Below are positions 46,229 to 56,233 of a DNA stretch of 64,000 nucleotides, in pieces. Positions within the stretch are counted from its first letter, which is position 1; every line of letters starts with the position of its first letter. The stretch spans positions 868,001-932,000 of the forward strand of contig NZ_QUOV01000001.1 in the NCBI RefSeq assembly GCF_003390395.1. Reading direction: 5' to 3'. Source of the stretch: Thalassotalea euphylliae (lineage in GTDB: Bacteria; Pseudomonadota; Gammaproteobacteria; Enterobacterales; Alteromonadaceae). The notes beneath the pieces were generated by a model. The model was given only the letters and a program-made list of their open reading frames with translations, did not search any database and was not told the DNA's origin. The position numbers were made by a program, and so were the translations under genes.

Positions 46229-47557
46229 TTTATCCGAAACTTTCGCCTTGAGTTTACCGTCACTCAATTGCACTGAAATCTCCTCACCTATTTTAACTTT
46301 CTCGATAGACTTTACAATGTCGCCAGTTTCACTTCGGGTAATGCTATAACCACGCGCTATGGTGGCTAGTGGGCTTACTAAGTGTAATTGCTCAGCAAGG
46401 GCGGCAAAGCGTTGCTGTTGTTGACTTAATCCTTGCTTAAAGCTTTGTTTAAATCGCTTATCCAACTGGCTCAATTGCAGCTGGTATTGACTAATGGCTC
46501 GTTCTGGTGATTGATGCTCTAATCGCTGTGCAAGTAACGTGGGGTGCTGGCTTTTATTGACTAGCAATTGATTCATTGCTTTGGTTAAGCGCTGTTGCAG
46601 TTCATCAGCCTGTTGGCTTGCCACTTGTAACTGTCGTTGCGGATCATTTTGCTGTAAGCGCTGTACTAGATGGGCACTGCGCTGCGATTGCAGATGAAGC
46701 CTTTGATTGATTGCTTGTTGGCAGCGCTGTGTTAGTTGCGTAATTTTAGCAAGCTGTTCTTGCTGATCACCAGAAATAAGCTCTGCCGCCGCAGACGGGG
46801 TAGGGGCTCTGATATCAGCAGCAAAGTCGGACAATGTCGTATCAATTTCATGACCAACCGCGCTGATCACCGGTAGCTCGCTATTACTGATTGCACGCAC
46901 GACACGCTCGTCATTAAAGCACCACAGATCTTCTAGTGAGCCACCGCCGCGACCGACAATTAAGACATCCACTTCATTACGCTGATTGGCAACTTCAATA
47001 CTCGCGACAATATCCGCTGCAGCTAGCTCTCCTTGAACAAGCGCCGGGTAGATAATCAGCTCTGTGCTTGGGCTACGCCTTGCCATGACACTAATAATAT
47101 CTTTAATAGCGGCGCCTGTTGGTGAGGTAACAATACCAACTTTATTGTAGTGAGAGGCAATTGCTTGCTTGTTGCTGGCGGCAAACAAGCCTTCGCCATC
47201 AAGCTTAGCTTTAAGTGCTTCGTATTGCTGGCGCAACAATCCTTCACCAGCATCTTCCATTTGTTCGATAATTAACTGGAAGTCGCCACGCGGTTCATAC
47301 AAAGAAACCTTCGCTTTTACCAATACTTGCTGACCATTCTTAGGTTTAATGCGAACGTATCGGTTATTTCCTTTAAACATTGCACATTTAACCTGAGATT
47401 GGCTATCTTTTAACGATAAATACCAATGACCTGAGCCGGCGGCGATAAAGTTAGAGATTTCACCACTTAACCAAACGACATTTATTTCGCTTTCCAGCAT
47501 AAAGCGGACTTTTCGGGTCAGTTCGCTGACTTGTAAAATATGTTGTTTATTGGTCAT
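46217..47557 (-). CDS. xseA: Exodeoxyribonuclease VII large subunit
   Basis: XseA is the catalytic subunit of exonuclease VII, which degrades single-stranded DNA. The N-terminal OB-fold is recognisable (INVVWLSGEISNF, GHWYLSLKDSQSQVKCAMF), followed by GIVTSPTGAAIKDI and the VGRGGGSLEDLWCFNDE motif near 203. A long coiled-coil region follows, and the C-terminal GYSITR is typical. The small subunit xseB is not nearby. Confidence 0.95.
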   Translation of the reverse strand: MTNKQHILQVSELTRKVRFMLESEINVVWLSGEISNFIAAGSGHWYLSLKDSQSQVKCAMFKGNNRYVRIKPKNGQQVLVKAKVSLYEPRGDFQLIIEQMEDAGEGLLRQQYEALKAKLDGEGLFAASNKQAIASHYNKVGIVTSPTGAAIKDIISVMARRSPSTELIIYPALVQGELAAADIVASIEVANQRNEVDVLIVGRGGGSLEDLWCFNDERVVRAISNSELPVISAVGHEIDTTLSDFAADIRAPTPSAAAELISGDQQEQLAKITQLTQRCQQAINQRLHLQSQRSAHLVQRLQQNDPQRQLQVASQQADELQQRLTKAMNQLLVNKSQHPTLLAQRLEHQSPERAISQYQLQLSQLDKRFKQSFKQGLSQQQQRFAALAEQLHLVSPLATIARGYSITRSETGDIVKSIEKVKIGEEISVQLSDGKLKAKVSDKQAE

Positions 47558-47730
47558 TTAAGGGCTATTTCTTGGAAGTTAAGCTAGTGTTTAGCCATTA
47601 TATCGCGCATTTGGCGGCTTGGGATGAATAAATTTAAATTTACGAAAAATTAAGTTTACCTTGCAGGCCAAAACGGTTAAAATTCTGCCGCAATATTTCT
47701 TCCACCTATTCAACCTTGTGAGATATTGCA

Positions 47731-49203
47731 ATGCTACGTATAGCCCAAGAAGCGTTAACCTTTGATGACGTTCTATTAGTACCAGCCCACTCTACGGTAC
47801 TGCCTCATACTGCCGACCTAACCACCAAACTTACTCGCAAAATTTCATTAAATGTGCCTATGGTATCTGCCTCTATGGATACGGTAACTGAAGCGCGTTT
47901 AGCGATCACTCTTGCGCAGGAAGGTGGTATTGGTTTTATTCACAAAAATATGACCATTGAAGAACAGGCGCGCAATGTTTCTAAAGTAAAGAAATACGAA
48001 AGCGGGATTGTTTCTGACCCTGTTACTGTTGCACCCAATATCTCAATTGCTGAAGTTACCAAACTTTCTGACGAACTTGGCTTTTCTGGTTTCCCTGTCG
48101 TTGACACTGAAAACAACCTAGTCGGTATTGTTACTGGCCGTGATTTGCGCTTTGAAACAGATCTGAACAAAACAGTGGCTGAGCTAATGACTAAGAAGGA
48201 AGACTTAGTTACGGTTAACGAAAGTGCTGAGCGTGAAGAAATTTTGCACTTGATGCACGAGCATCGCATTGAAAAAATCCTAATGGTTGACAATGCCTTT
48301 AAGTTGAAAGGTTTGATCACAGTAAAAGATTTCAAAAAAGCAGAGCGCAAGCCTAACGCTTGTAAAGATGAGTTCGGTCGTCTTCGCGTGGGTGCTGCTG
48401 TTGGTGTTGGTGCAGGCACCGACGAGCGTATTGACGCATTAGTTGCTGCTGGCGTTGACGTACTTCTGATTGATACATCACATGGCCACTCGCAAGGGGT
48501 TATTGACCGTGTTGCTGAAACACGTGCTAAATACCCAGATTTACAAATTGTTGCCGGTAATGTTGCTACTGCTGCCGGTGCTAAAGCGCTAGCTGATGCG
48601 GGTGTTGATGCGGTTAAAGTGGGTATTGGCCCAGGTTCAATTTGTACAACGCGTATTGTCACTGGTGTTGGTGTGCCACAGTTAACAGCTATCTCAAACG
48701 CCGTGGATGCGCTAAAAGGTACTGGCATTCCTGTTATTGCTGACGGTGGTATTCGCTTCTCAGGTGATATCGCTAAAGCCCTAGTAGCAGGTGCGCACTG
48801 CGTTATGGTTGGCTCAATGCTAGCGGGCACGGAAGAATCGCCAGGTGAAGTTGAACTTTACCAAGGTCGTTACTACAAGTCTTACCGCGGTATGGGCTCA
48901 TTAGGTGCGATGGCGCAAAAAGAAGGTTCATCAGATCGTTACTTCCAGAAAACTGACGGCGAAGCCGACAAGCTAGTACCGGAAGGTATTGAAGGCCGTG
49001 TTGCTTACAAAGGTCCAGTAGCTGCAATTGTTCACCAACAAATGGGCGGCTTACGCTCATCAATGGGCTTAACGGGCTCAGCAACAATTGAAGAGATGCG
49101 TACCAAGCCTGAATTTATGAAGATCACGGCGGCGGGTATGGGTGAGTCTCATGTTCATGATGTGACCATCACTAAAGAAGCACCAAATTACCGTATGGGC
49201 TAG
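47731..49203 (+). CDS. guaB: Inosine-5'-monophosphate dehydrogenase
   Basis: GuaB oxidises IMP to XMP in guanine nucleotide synthesis. The catalytic Cys lies in [17 protein letters not shown] (near 306), with two CBS domains inserted at about 95-205. The [20 protein letters not shown] and RGMGSLGAM segments bind IMP and form the flap. Length is 490 residues (E. coli 488). guaA follows after 208 bases containing a palindromic element and a hairpin. Confidence 0.97.
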   Translation: MLRIAQEALTFDDVLLVPAHSTVLPHTADLTTKLTRKISLNVPMVSASMDTVTEARLAITLAQEGGIGFIHKNMTIEEQARNVSKVKKYESGIVSDPVTVAPNISIAEVTKLSDELGFSGFPVVDTENNLVGIVTGRDLRFETDLNKTVAELMTKKEDLVTVNESAEREEILHLMHEHRIEKILMVDNAFKLKGLITVKDFKKAERKPNACKDEFGRLRVGAAVGVGAGTDERIDALVAAGVDVLLIDTSHGHSQGVIDRVAETRAKYPDLQIVAGNVATAAGAKALADAGVDAVKVGIGPGSICTTRIVTGVGVPQLTAISNAVDALKGTGIPVIADGGIRFSGDIAKALVAGAHCVMVGSMLAGTEESPGEVELYQGRYYKSYRGMGSLGAMAQKEGSSDRYFQKTDGEADKLVPEGIEGRVAYKGPVAAIVHQQMGGLRSSMGLTGSATIEEMRTKPEFMKITAAGMGESHVHDVTITKEAPNYRMG

Positions 49204-49333
49204 TCGAATAACGATTTCATTGCTACTCGACTCGATAGCTTCATCAGAAGTGCTCACTTGGTGAACCAAGTTCTGCGCTTCTTCTTTGCTCTCAAGTCGA
49301 TTAGCTTCGAAATCAGCTATTCTTGAACTACTT
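49201..49333. repeat. Palindromic element between guaB and guaA (copy 2)
   Basis: The left half (TAGTCGAATAACGATTTC, GCTACTCGACTCGATAGC) is an imperfect complement of the right half (GCTCTCAAGTCGATTAGC, GAAATCAGCTATTCTTGAACTA). At the centre AGAAG pairs with CTTCT, and ACTTGG pairs with CCAAGT around TGAA. The core TCAGAAGTGCTCAC (49244-49257) and CTGCGC (49273-49278) match copy 1 near 34.8 kb, differing at one base in the first motif. Stem bases differ between copies but remain paired. Confidence 0.55.
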
Positions 49334-49345
49334 AAAAGATTTTTT

Positions 49346-49390
49346 ACAGGCTGACAGCCATCATCAATGGAAGTCAGCCTGTTATTTTTA
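49346..49390 (+). terminator. Hairpin directly upstream of guaA
   Basis: ACAGGCTGAC pairs perfectly with GTCAGCCTGT, followed by a T-rich tract. It lies 29 bases before the guaA ATG and may end guaB transcription or act as an attenuator. Confidence 0.65.
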
Positions 49391-49411
49391 AAATTTATAT
49401 AAGGTTTTGAT

Positions 49412-50989
49412 ATGACCAAAGATATCCACTCATCGCGCGTTCTAATTCTAGACTTCGGCTCTCAATATACTCAACTGATTGCACGTCGTGTGCGTGAAAT
49501 TGGTGTTTACTGTGAACTTTGGGCTTGGGATGTAACCGAAGAGCAAATCAAAGAGTTCAACCCAACTGGTATTATCTTAGCGGGTGGCCCAGAATCAGTG
49601 ACTGAAGCCGGCTCTCCACGTGCACCAGAATATGTGTTTAACGCTGGCGTGCCAGTGTTAGGTATTTGTTACGGCATGCAAACCATGGCTGAGCAGCTAG
49701 GTGGTGGCGTACAAAGCTCTGAGCATAAAGAATTTGGCTACGCGGCGGTTGAAGTAATTAGCCAATCTGCACTATTCAAAAACATTGAAGATTCCGTTGG
49801 CGAGAATGGCAATGCGCTGTTAGACGTATGGATGAGCCACGGCGATAAAGTATCGGCAATCCCAGAAGGCTTTGTGACTGTTGCACAAACACCTAGCTGT
49901 GCTTATGCTGCAATGGCTAATGAAGAAAAGCAATTTTATGGTGTTCAGTTCCACCCAGAAGTAACGCACACTAAACAAGGCATGCGTATTCTTGAGCACT
50001 TTGTGGTTGATATTTGCCAGTGTGAAAAGTTATGGACGCCAAGTTCAATTATTGATGATGCGATTGCCAAGATTAAAGCGCAAGTGGGTGACGATGAAGT
50101 TATCTTAGGCTTATCAGGCGGTGTCGATTCATCTGTGGTTGCCATGCTAGTGCACCGCGCTATTGGCGATAAGCTTACTTGTGTATTCGTTGACAACGGT
50201 TTACTGCGCTTAAACGAAGGTCAGCAAGTAATGGACATGTTTGGTGATCACTTCGGCCTTAACATTGTGCATGTAAATGCTGAACAACGCTTCTTAGATC
50301 GCTTAAAAGGTGAAGCAGATCCAGAAGCTAAGCGTAAGATCATCGGTAATGTTTTTGTTGAAGTGTTCGATGAAGAAGCCGGTAAGCGTCAAAATGCAAA
50401 ATGGTTAGCACAAGGAACAATTTACCCTGATGTTATTGAATCAGCTGCTTCTAAAACGGGTAAAGCGCATGTCATTAAGTCGCACCATAATGTCGGTGGT
50501 TTACCCGAAGATATGGAGATGGGCTTAGTTGAGCCACTACGCGAACTGTTTAAAGATGAAGTACGTAAAATCGGCCTAGAGTTAGGCTTACCATACGATA
50601 TGCTTTATCGCCATCCATTCCCTGGGCCTGGTCTAGGTGTTCGTATCTTAGGTGAAGTGCAAAAAGAGTACGCTGACTTATTACGTCGTGCTGATGCTAT
50701 TTTCATTGAAGAATTGCACAAGCATGACCTGTACAACAAAGTGAGCCAAGCGTTTACTGTCTTCTTGCCAGTGCGTTCGGTTGGTGTGATGGGTGACGGC
50801 CGTAAATATGACTGGGTAGTGAGTTTACGCGCAGTTGAAACGATCGACTTTATGACTGCTCATTGGGCACACTTACCATATGATTTCTTAGGTTTAGTAT
50901 CAAACCGTATTATTAATGAAATCGATGGTATTTCTCGTGTGGTTTACGATATTTCGGGTAAGCCGCCTGCAACAATCGAGTGGGAATAA
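49412..50989 (+). CDS. guaA: GMP synthase (glutamine-hydrolysing)
   Basis: GuaA aminates XMP to GMP. The N-terminal glutamine amidotransferase has its catalytic Cys in GICYGMQTM (near 86) and His/Glu in FHPEVTHT (near 181). The ATP pyrophosphatase P-loop [10 protein letters not shown] lies near 235, and the C-terminal dimerisation domain ends PPATIEWE. Length 525 matches E. coli. A terminator follows at 51030. Confidence 0.97.
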   Translation: MTKDIHSSRVLILDFGSQYTQLIARRVREIGVYCELWAWDVTEEQIKEFNPTGIILAGGPESVTEAGSPRAPEYVFNAGVPVLGICYGMQTMAEQLGGGVQSSEHKEFGYAAVEVISQSALFKNIEDSVGENGNALLDVWMSHGDKVSAIPEGFVTVAQTPSCAYAAMANEEKQFYGVQFHPEVTHTKQGMRILEHFVVDICQCEKLWTPSSIIDDAIAKIKAQVGDDEVILGLSGGVDSSVVAMLVHRAIGDKLTCVFVDNGLLRLNEGQQVMDMFGDHFGLNIVHVNAEQRFLDRLKGEADPEAKRKIIGNVFVEVFDEEAGKRQNAKWLAQGTIYPDVIESAASKTGKAHVIKSHHNVGGLPEDMEMGLVEPLRELFKDEVRKIGLELGLPYDMLYRHPFPGPGLGVRILGEVQKEYADLLRRADAIFIEELHKHDLYNKVSQAFTVFLPVRSVGVMGDGRKYDWVVSLRAVETIDFMTAHWAHLPYDFLGLVSNRIINEIDGISRVVYDISGKPPATIEWE

Positions 50990-51029
50990 TTAGCTTACAA
51001 TAACTGCGTTATAAATAAGCTTTAAATTG

Positions 51030-51078
51030 AAAACGCCGTGATGCTTTATTGATAAACAATAATCATCACGGCGTTTTT
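51030..51078. terminator. Terminator between guaA and the small membrane protein gene
   Basis: AAAACGCCGTGATG pairs with CATCACGGCGTTTT over a 20-base loop. The A/T flanks suit both directions, serving guaA and the convergent operon. Confidence 0.85.
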
Positions 51079-51091
51079 GTTGGTGTTATCC

Positions 51092-51292
51092 TTAGTCTTT
51101 AATGTTGCGCTGCTTCGCCGCTTGGCTGCAACTGAAATAGCCAGCAATAAGCAATAGCGTAATCGCAAAGTTATTTTCACTGCCTTGTGTAAGTAACGAT
51201 ATGGCAATCATTAAACTCGCAAATACAAGTGCTATGGCAATTTGTGCATTGTCGTTTGTACAAACCTTGTTTTTTAATTGTTGCATATTCAT
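51092..51292 (-). CDS. Small membrane protein, third gene of the GntR operon
   Basis: A 66-residue protein I do not recognise. After a polar start it has two hydrophobic segments (IAIALVFASLMIAISLL and FAITLLLIAGYFSC), with a short basic tail. It follows the larger membrane protein by 34 bases in the same direction, with an AAGGAG before the ATG, so it is probably translated from the GntR operon transcript. Confidence 0.6.
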   Translation of the reverse strand: MNMQQLKNKVCTNDNAQIAIALVFASLMIAISLLTQGSENNFAITLLLIAGYFSCSQAAKQRNIKD

Positions 51293-51326
51293 CTGTTTCT
51301 CCTTGATGTGAAAAATGATTTAAGAA

Positions 51327-52163
51327 TCAAATCGTGGTGTTGTTCATGCAGCGCACGCGATTGCCAACAGAAGCGTAAGCAACTACCACGGCATAAACTG
51401 CAGTTGCACCAGCTGACCAATGTTCTGCAGCAAGTGCGACAAGTAAACTCTGCAATGTGAAATAGCAGCTCATTGCAATGCTCAAATAAAAAAGCGATTG
51501 AACCGTGTATTTAACGCGATCTAAATGATTAGCCTGTGCTTGCTGAGGATCTTTTTTCTGGCTGTAAATTGTTTTGAAAACCAAAGCGAACAGTAAGCCA
51601 TTAGTTATGATTAAGGTTATACTGCGATGTAACGCCTGTTCATTAAAACCCTGCCACAAAGGTTGCTGATTAGCATGTATGCTAAGATCAAACGCTATTG
51701 TTAACAGAATGCAGGCCAAAGCGATGAGCATTAATTTAAGTGGCACAAAGGTTAAAAGCGTGCGTTTTACTATTGAGCCTGAACGTTTGGGCTGATGAAT
51801 AACTTGTTTGAGCCATTGAAAGTGGCGTTTTTCAGTAACGTCAATAAATGCAAAAGGCGCTAGCTGTACCATAAATAGCAAAACTGCAAACATGTTTGGC
51901 GGCTGAAAATTAAGTTCTAACTCCCAATACAAAAGCAAAGCTAAGCTACTAAGCCCAAGTGAAAAAATGACTTGGTTTGCTCGTTTAAATAGCGAGATGA
52001 ACTTTGCAAAATCAACCGGTTTTTGTTGTTCAACATTGCTTTCCATCGGCGTTGAGGTATGTTGCAAAGCAATTAGGCCATGACAGGCACGTTTGGCGTA
52101 ATGGTGCGACACAAGCCAAAGTTGAAAACCTACGACAAAATAAAAAATCACGCTAGTTAACAT
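51327..52163 (-). CDS. Multi-helix membrane protein, second gene of the GntR operon
   Basis: A 278-residue protein with about six or seven predicted membrane helices (beginning LTSVIFYFVVGFQLWLV; others near 65-85, 90-108, 140-160, 182-202, 225-265). No family is recognised and no ATP-binding motif is present. It lies 10 bases after the YtrA-type GntR regulator. Such regulators usually accompany ABC transporters, but here only membrane proteins follow. Confidence 0.65.
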   Translation of the reverse strand: MLTSVIFYFVVGFQLWLVSHHYAKRACHGLIALQHTSTPMESNVEQQKPVDFAKFISLFKRANQVIFSLGLSSLALLLYWELELNFQPPNMFAVLLFMVQLAPFAFIDVTEKRHFQWLKQVIHQPKRSGSIVKRTLLTFVPLKLMLIALACILLTIAFDLSIHANQQPLWQGFNEQALHRSITLIITNGLLFALVFKTIYSQKKDPQQAQANHLDRVKYTVQSLFYLSIAMSCYFTLQSLLVALAAEHWSAGATAVYAVVVAYASVGNRVRCMNNTTI

Positions 52164-52173
52164 GCCTTTCTCC

Positions 52174-52551
52174 CTAAAGTTTACTATTCATTAAGTTGCC
52201 AAAAACAACGCGAATTTCTGAGTCGGTCACCCCATTGTTTCGCAGTTCATTGATACAAGTTTCGAGTTTTTCTTGCGTCCATTTTTTAAGATCAAGGTGA
52301 CAATAGTTTTTTGCATCTTCTCGAATAAAGCTGCCTCGATAGCCTTTGCTATGCACTATTTTGTCCCGTTCAAGTAACTTATAAGCTTTAGCAACCGTTT
52401 TACTGTTGATTTCTAACTCATTCGCTAATTGCCTGATCGAAGGAAGCGGTGTGCCAGGCGCTAATAAATCACCAGCAACAGCTGACTTAATCTGCTCAAT
52501 TAGCTGAGTAAAAACTGGCGTTGGATCGTCAAGATCAATTTCTATTTCCAT
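52174..52551 (-). CDS. GntR-family transcriptional regulator (YtrA subfamily)
   Basis: This 125-residue protein has the GntR winged helix at the N-terminus (PVFTQLIEQIKSAVAGDLLAPGTPLPSIRQLANEL then KTVAKAYKLLERD) and only a short C-terminal tail, which defines the YtrA subfamily. It probably represses its own operon through the palindrome at 52605-52628. The ligand is unknown. Confidence 0.85.
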   Translation of the reverse strand: MEIEIDLDDPTPVFTQLIEQIKSAVAGDLLAPGTPLPSIRQLANELEINSKTVAKAYKLLERDKIVHSKGYRGSFIREDAKNYCHLDLKKWTQEKLETCINELRNNGVTDSEIRVVFGNLMNSKL

Positions 52552-52604
52552 ATTTATTCAATAATGCCTTGTTCAAAACTGACAACGGTTTAAATATTTT
52601 TTAA

Positions 52605-52628
52605 TGTACCACCTGTGGTAATGGTACA
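52605..52628. promoter_or_regulatory. Probable operator of the YtrA-type regulator
   Basis: TGTACCA and TGGTACA are perfect inverted repeats separated by ten bases, 54 bases before the regulator's ATG. The spacing and symmetry fit a dimeric GntR-family binding site. Confidence 0.65.
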
Positions 52629-52785
52629 AGTGGCTTTTGTGTTTTTCAAGTAACGTGCGTTAAAAATGTTTAAAAAATAGACGTGGATGAAATTAGAGTA
52701 GTGAGCGTTTTGGGGATAATTTATCTTTTATCGGTTATCTAGTATGCTTGATAAATACACAAAAGTTGGCCGTTTACCAATCTGA

Positions 52786-53445
52786 ATGACACAGTCGTTA
52801 TTGTGGCAAGAGTCACAACAAAGTAATGAATTTGCTGAACTTTGTAGCGCGCTATATGAGCGTGAGGTTACCTTGCTGGCACGTGTCGAGGTCGCTCAAA
52901 TAGAAACCTTGCAACGACGTTTACAAAGCCTACCTTATTATGTGCAAAAGGCAGCTCATGCGATGGTAAATGCTGAGACACCGATGACGCTTGATAGTCA
53001 AAATGCCACTTGGTCATCGAAGCAAAGTCGCAACTTGCCGCAAGTAGGGCAAGAGCTAGATGCCATTGCACACTGGTATTTAAATCAAGAACTGCCGTTA
53101 GGGTTAGTCGTTCCAGTTGAAGTGGGGGAGCGCTTGGTACTCGATTGCATTGATCGATTAGATAAAGTGCAGGGGCGAGTGCGAACGAATGGTCACGGTT
53201 GGTTTGCGCTCAAGCAGGAACAGCAGGGTAAGCAAAAGCAACAAGAGCATCAGCACGCCAATCTTCACACCAAGGCTAAATTGTTAAAGCCGACCAAAAA
53301 AATCATGATGGCAAGCTGTGCTGGCCATGTTTGGCAAAACAACAAACCATGCCGACCGATTATTCCAACCTTGCGGGAACTCTTATTGTCTTGCTCAATC
53401 AATTGGAAAAATTTAAAGAAACCGCTATCGGTCGATAATCATTAA
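52786..53445 (+). CDS. Unrecognised protein upstream of ftsB
   Basis: This 219-residue protein is not recognised. It has no signal peptide or membrane helix. The first half is helical with conserved-looking aromatic positions (YYVQKAAHAM, WYLNQELPLGLVVP). The region after 145 is Gln/Lys/His-rich and probably disordered, and the C-terminal 45 residues contain CAGHVW and PTLRELLLSCSINW. It reads away from the GntR operon; the next gene, ftsB, starts 99 bases later. Confidence 0.6.
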   Translation: MTQSLLWQESQQSNEFAELCSALYEREVTLLARVEVAQIETLQRRLQSLPYYVQKAAHAMVNAETPMTLDSQNATWSSKQSRNLPQVGQELDAIAHWYLNQELPLGLVVPVEVGERLVLDCIDRLDKVQGRVRTNGHGWFALKQEQQGKQKQQEHQHANLHTKAKLLKPTKKIMMASCAGHVWQNNKPCRPIIPTLRELLLSCSINWKNLKKPLSVDNH

Positions 53446-53544
53446 TCGCAGCAATGCAACTAACTGGCTATCGCATCTTCACTCTGCTTGGGTATAATAT
53501 CCGCCATACCTTTCTAACTCATAATAATCAGGCGTCGAGCTTTC

Positions 53545-53841
53545 ATGCGCATCATTACCGCACTATTGCTGATTTTTATTGTTTTTTTGCAATACCGTTT
53601 ATGGTTTGGCAAAAACAGCATTTCTGATTACGTTGCGTTAAAAGAAGAAGTCACGCGCCAGCAGGCTGATAACGATAAGTTAAGGCAGCGAAATAAACTG
53701 CTTTATGTTGACACTGACGATTTAAAATCAGGTGTTGAAGCGGTTGAAGAGCGTGCCCGAAACGAGTTAGGAATGATTAAAAGCGGCGAAACATTCTTTC
53801 GTATTATTCCTGCCAATAAATCTCAGCAACGAAGAAATTAG
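53545..53841 (+). CDS. ftsB: Cell division protein FtsB
   Basis: FtsB is a bitopic protein of the divisome that forms a complex with FtsL and FtsQ. The 98-residue protein has a transmembrane helix at about 3-20 (IITALLLIFIVFLQYRLWFG) and a heptad-rich coiled coil (LKEEVTRQQADNDKLRQRNKLL). The motif VEERARNELGMIKSGETFFRI is typical. It is followed by ispD, as in E. coli. Confidence 0.93.
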   Translation: MRIITALLLIFIVFLQYRLWFGKNSISDYVALKEEVTRQQADNDKLRQRNKLLYVDTDDLKSGVEAVEERARNELGMIKSGETFFRIIPANKSQQRRN

Positions 53842-53856
53842 TTCAGGAAGTTGTTA

Positions 53857-54585
53857 ATGAATAAACCTATGGTTGCTGTTACAGCCATTGTTCCCGCTGC
53901 TGGTGTTGGTAAACGCATGCAAAGTCAGCATCCTAAGCAATATTTAAGTCTTGCGGGCAAAACTGTTATTGAACATACCTTAGCCAAGTTATTGGCAAGT
54001 AATTATGTTGAACGAGTGGTTGTCGCATTGGGAGCCGAAGATGGTTATTTTTATGATCTCGAAATTGCCCAAAACCCCAGTGTTATAACAGTTGTTGGTG
54101 GTCAAGAGCGTGTTGATTCCGTACTTGCTGCGCTTAAAGCAAGCGAGCAATTTGCCCCGCAAGCTGACGCTTGGTCTCTTGTTCACGATGCGGCAAGGCC
54201 TTGCGTCAGCACTGAAGAAATTGATCGTCTTGTCGAAACCTGTATTGCACAACATTGTGGTGGGCTATTGGCTGCACCAGTCAAAGATACTATGAAACGC
54301 GGTGATGCCGAACAATGCGTGCAAACAACAGTGACACGTGAGCAACTATGGCATGCACTAACGCCACAAATGTACCGCACAACTGAGCTGATTCAAGCGA
54401 TAGAACAAGGGCTTGCTAACAAGGTCAATATAACCGATGAATCCTCAGCTATAGAAGCTGCGGGGTTACCAAGTATGCTAGTCAATGGCAGCCCAAATAA
54501 TTTAAAAATCACTCAGCCAGAAGACTTAGTACTGGCAGAATTTTTACTAATGAACGAACAACGACAAGAGAAACAGGAAGCGTGA
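53857..54585 (+). CDS. ispD: 2-C-methyl-D-erythritol 4-phosphate cytidylyltransferase IspD
   Basis: IspD attaches CMP to methylerythritol phosphate in the MEP pathway. The nucleotide-binding [11 protein letters not shown] lies near residue 13, followed by [21 protein letters not shown] near 107 and [11 protein letters not shown] near 192. The ATG at 53857 has AGGAAG six bases upstream; a TTG two codons earlier is less likely. The stop overlaps the ispF start (TGATG). Confidence 0.95.
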   Translation: MNKPMVAVTAIVPAAGVGKRMQSQHPKQYLSLAGKTVIEHTLAKLLASNYVERVVVALGAEDGYFYDLEIAQNPSVITVVGGQERVDSVLAALKASEQFAPQADAWSLVHDAARPCVSTEEIDRLVETCIAQHCGGLLAAPVKDTMKRGDAEQCVQTTVTREQLWHALTPQMYRTTELIQAIEQGLANKVNITDESSAIEAAGLPSMLVNGSPNNLKITQPEDLVLAEFLLMNEQRQEKQEA

Positions 54586-55073
54586 TGAGAATAGGTCATG
54601 GTTTTGATGTCCACAAATTTGGTGGCGAAGGGCCAATTGTATTAGCGGGCGTAAAAATTCCGTTTGAGCATGGCTTTGTTGCCCATTCAGATGGCGATGT
54701 CGCCATTCACGCGTTATGTGACGCTATTCTAGGGGCACTTTGTTTAGCCGATATAGGTAATCACTTTCCTGATACCGATGCCGAGCTTGAAAATATCGAC
54801 TCACGTATTTTGTTGCGCCACGTTGTTGCCCTTATGAACGATAAGGGTTATCGCTTAGGCAATGCCGACATCACAATTGTTGCGCAAGCCCCCAAGATTG
54901 CTCCACATCTATTGGCAATGCGCGAAATATTAAGCAGTGATTTACAAGCCGATATTGATCAAGTCAATGTCAAAGCAACCACGACCGAAAAACTCGGCTA
55001 TGTTGGTCGAAAGGAAGGGATATCTACCCATGCAGTGGTGATGCTTGAGCGAATGTCGAGTGAAAGTAAGTGA
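54585..55073 (+). CDS. ispF: 2-C-methyl-D-erythritol 2,4-cyclodiphosphate synthase IspF
   Basis: IspF cyclises the MEP pathway intermediate. The zinc ligands lie in [10 protein letters not shown] near the N-terminus (Asp and His) and [18 protein letters not shown] (about 33-50). [15 protein letters not shown] residues appear as [14 protein letters not shown] near 130. The ATG at 54585 overlaps the ispD stop; a GTG one codon earlier is also possible. 162 residues, as usual. Confidence 0.95.
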   Translation: MRIGHGFDVHKFGGEGPIVLAGVKIPFEHGFVAHSDGDVAIHALCDAILGALCLADIGNHFPDTDAELENIDSRILLRHVVALMNDKGYRLGNADITIVAQAPKIAPHLLAMREILSSDLQADIDQVNVKATTTEKLGYVGRKEGISTHAVVMLERMSSESK

Positions 55074-55085
55074 GTTAGCAGACAA

Positions 55086-56150
55086 GTGAAGCAAGATTTT
55101 ATTTCTTATGACGAGTTGGCTTATTTACATGGCAAGCCAACATCGACAGCACAATTGCGTACTGAACAAGCAGATTTCAAAGTATTTGAATTATTACCTT
55201 TCGCGCCGAGCGGTGATGGTGAGCACTTGTTACTGCACATTGAGAAAACAGGCGAGAACACTACGTTTGTTGCTCGCCAATTAGCGAAACACTTTGGCGT
55301 TAAAGATATGCAGGTCACGTATGCTGGCTTAAAAGACCGCCATGCAGTTACTCAGCAATGGTTTGGCGTACACTTGCCGGGTAAGGCAATCGATGATTTA
55401 TCAAACCTTGATATTGCAGGTGTGAAGGTGCTGAGTTATCAGCGCCACAACAAAAAATTAAAAACGGGCGCGCTAATTGGCAATCGCTTTGAATTAACCT
55501 TGCGCGAAGTTAGTGATATTGCGTCAATTCAACATCGGTTTGAACAAGTGACTAAAACAGGTGTCCCAAATTACTTTGGTGAGCAACGTTTCGGCTTTAA
55601 TGGTGGTAACTTACAAAAAGCACTGTCATTGTTCAATGGTCAAAAAGTCAAAGACAAGAAAAAGCGCAGTATGTATTTGTCTGCTGCTCGCAGTTACTTG
55701 TTCAATCAAATGTTGAGTGAGCGAATTGTACAAAACCACTTTGTATCGCCGATGCAAGGTGATGTGTTTATGCTTGCTGGCAGCCAATCAATATTTAAAG
55801 CAACTGAGCAAGACACTGATCTACAAGCGCGTCTAGATGCACACGATATTGATATGACAGCCAGTATGTGGGGTAAGGGCGAGCTATTAACGCAGCACCA
55901 AGCCCATCAACTAGAGGCAGATGTTGCAGCAGCTAATCCCGCACTTGCAGACGGCCTGTGCACCCTTGGTTTAAAACAAGAGCGCAGAAGAGCGCGGTTG
56001 ACCATGCTTAATCCAAAAGCTGAGGTGATTGATGAGCGTACCATTCGGTTGTCATTTATGTTGCCAGCGGGAAGCTATGCCACGGCAATTTTAAGAGAGC
56101 TAACTCACTACGCCGATATAGCAGAGCAAGCTTTTCAAAGCCAAAGCTAA
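55086..56150 (+). CDS. truD: tRNA pseudouridine(13) synthase TruD
   Basis: TruD makes pseudouridine 13 in tRNA-Glu. The catalytic Asp lies in YAGLKDRHAVTQQWF (near 81). NYFGEQRFGFNGGNL near 158 and SYLFNQMLSER follow, with the TruD insertion domain in the middle. GTG start at 55086; 354 residues. It lies between ispF and surE, a conserved order. Confidence 0.95.
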   Translation: MKQDFISYDELAYLHGKPTSTAQLRTEQADFKVFELLPFAPSGDGEHLLLHIEKTGENTTFVARQLAKHFGVKDMQVTYAGLKDRHAVTQQWFGVHLPGKAIDDLSNLDIAGVKVLSYQRHNKKLKTGALIGNRFELTLREVSDIASIQHRFEQVTKTGVPNYFGEQRFGFNGGNLQKALSLFNGQKVKDKKKRSMYLSAARSYLFNQMLSERIVQNHFVSPMQGDVFMLAGSQSIFKATEQDTDLQARLDAHDIDMTASMWGKGELLTQHQAHQLEADVAAANPALADGLCTLGLKQERRRARLTMLNPKAEVIDERTIRLSFMLPAGSYATAILRELTHYADIAEQAFQSQS

Positions 56151-56233
56151 ACAGTAATAACACGAACATTGTAATGCTGGCTTAAATTAGTAAAGCGCAA
56201 CGATAAAAATTAAAAAGGAATGAAGGAAGTCAA

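Noticed and set aside
47940..48830. 296-residue open frame on the minus strand opposite guaB
   Set aside because: It lies wholly antisense to guaB, has low-complexity Ser/Thr/Ala/Pro composition and no ribosome-binding site; it is a shadow of guaB codon use.
49078..49419. 113-residue minus-strand frame spanning the guaB-guaA gap
   Set aside because: It covers the palindromic element and the ends of both genes, shows no family features, and is explained by the inverted structure.
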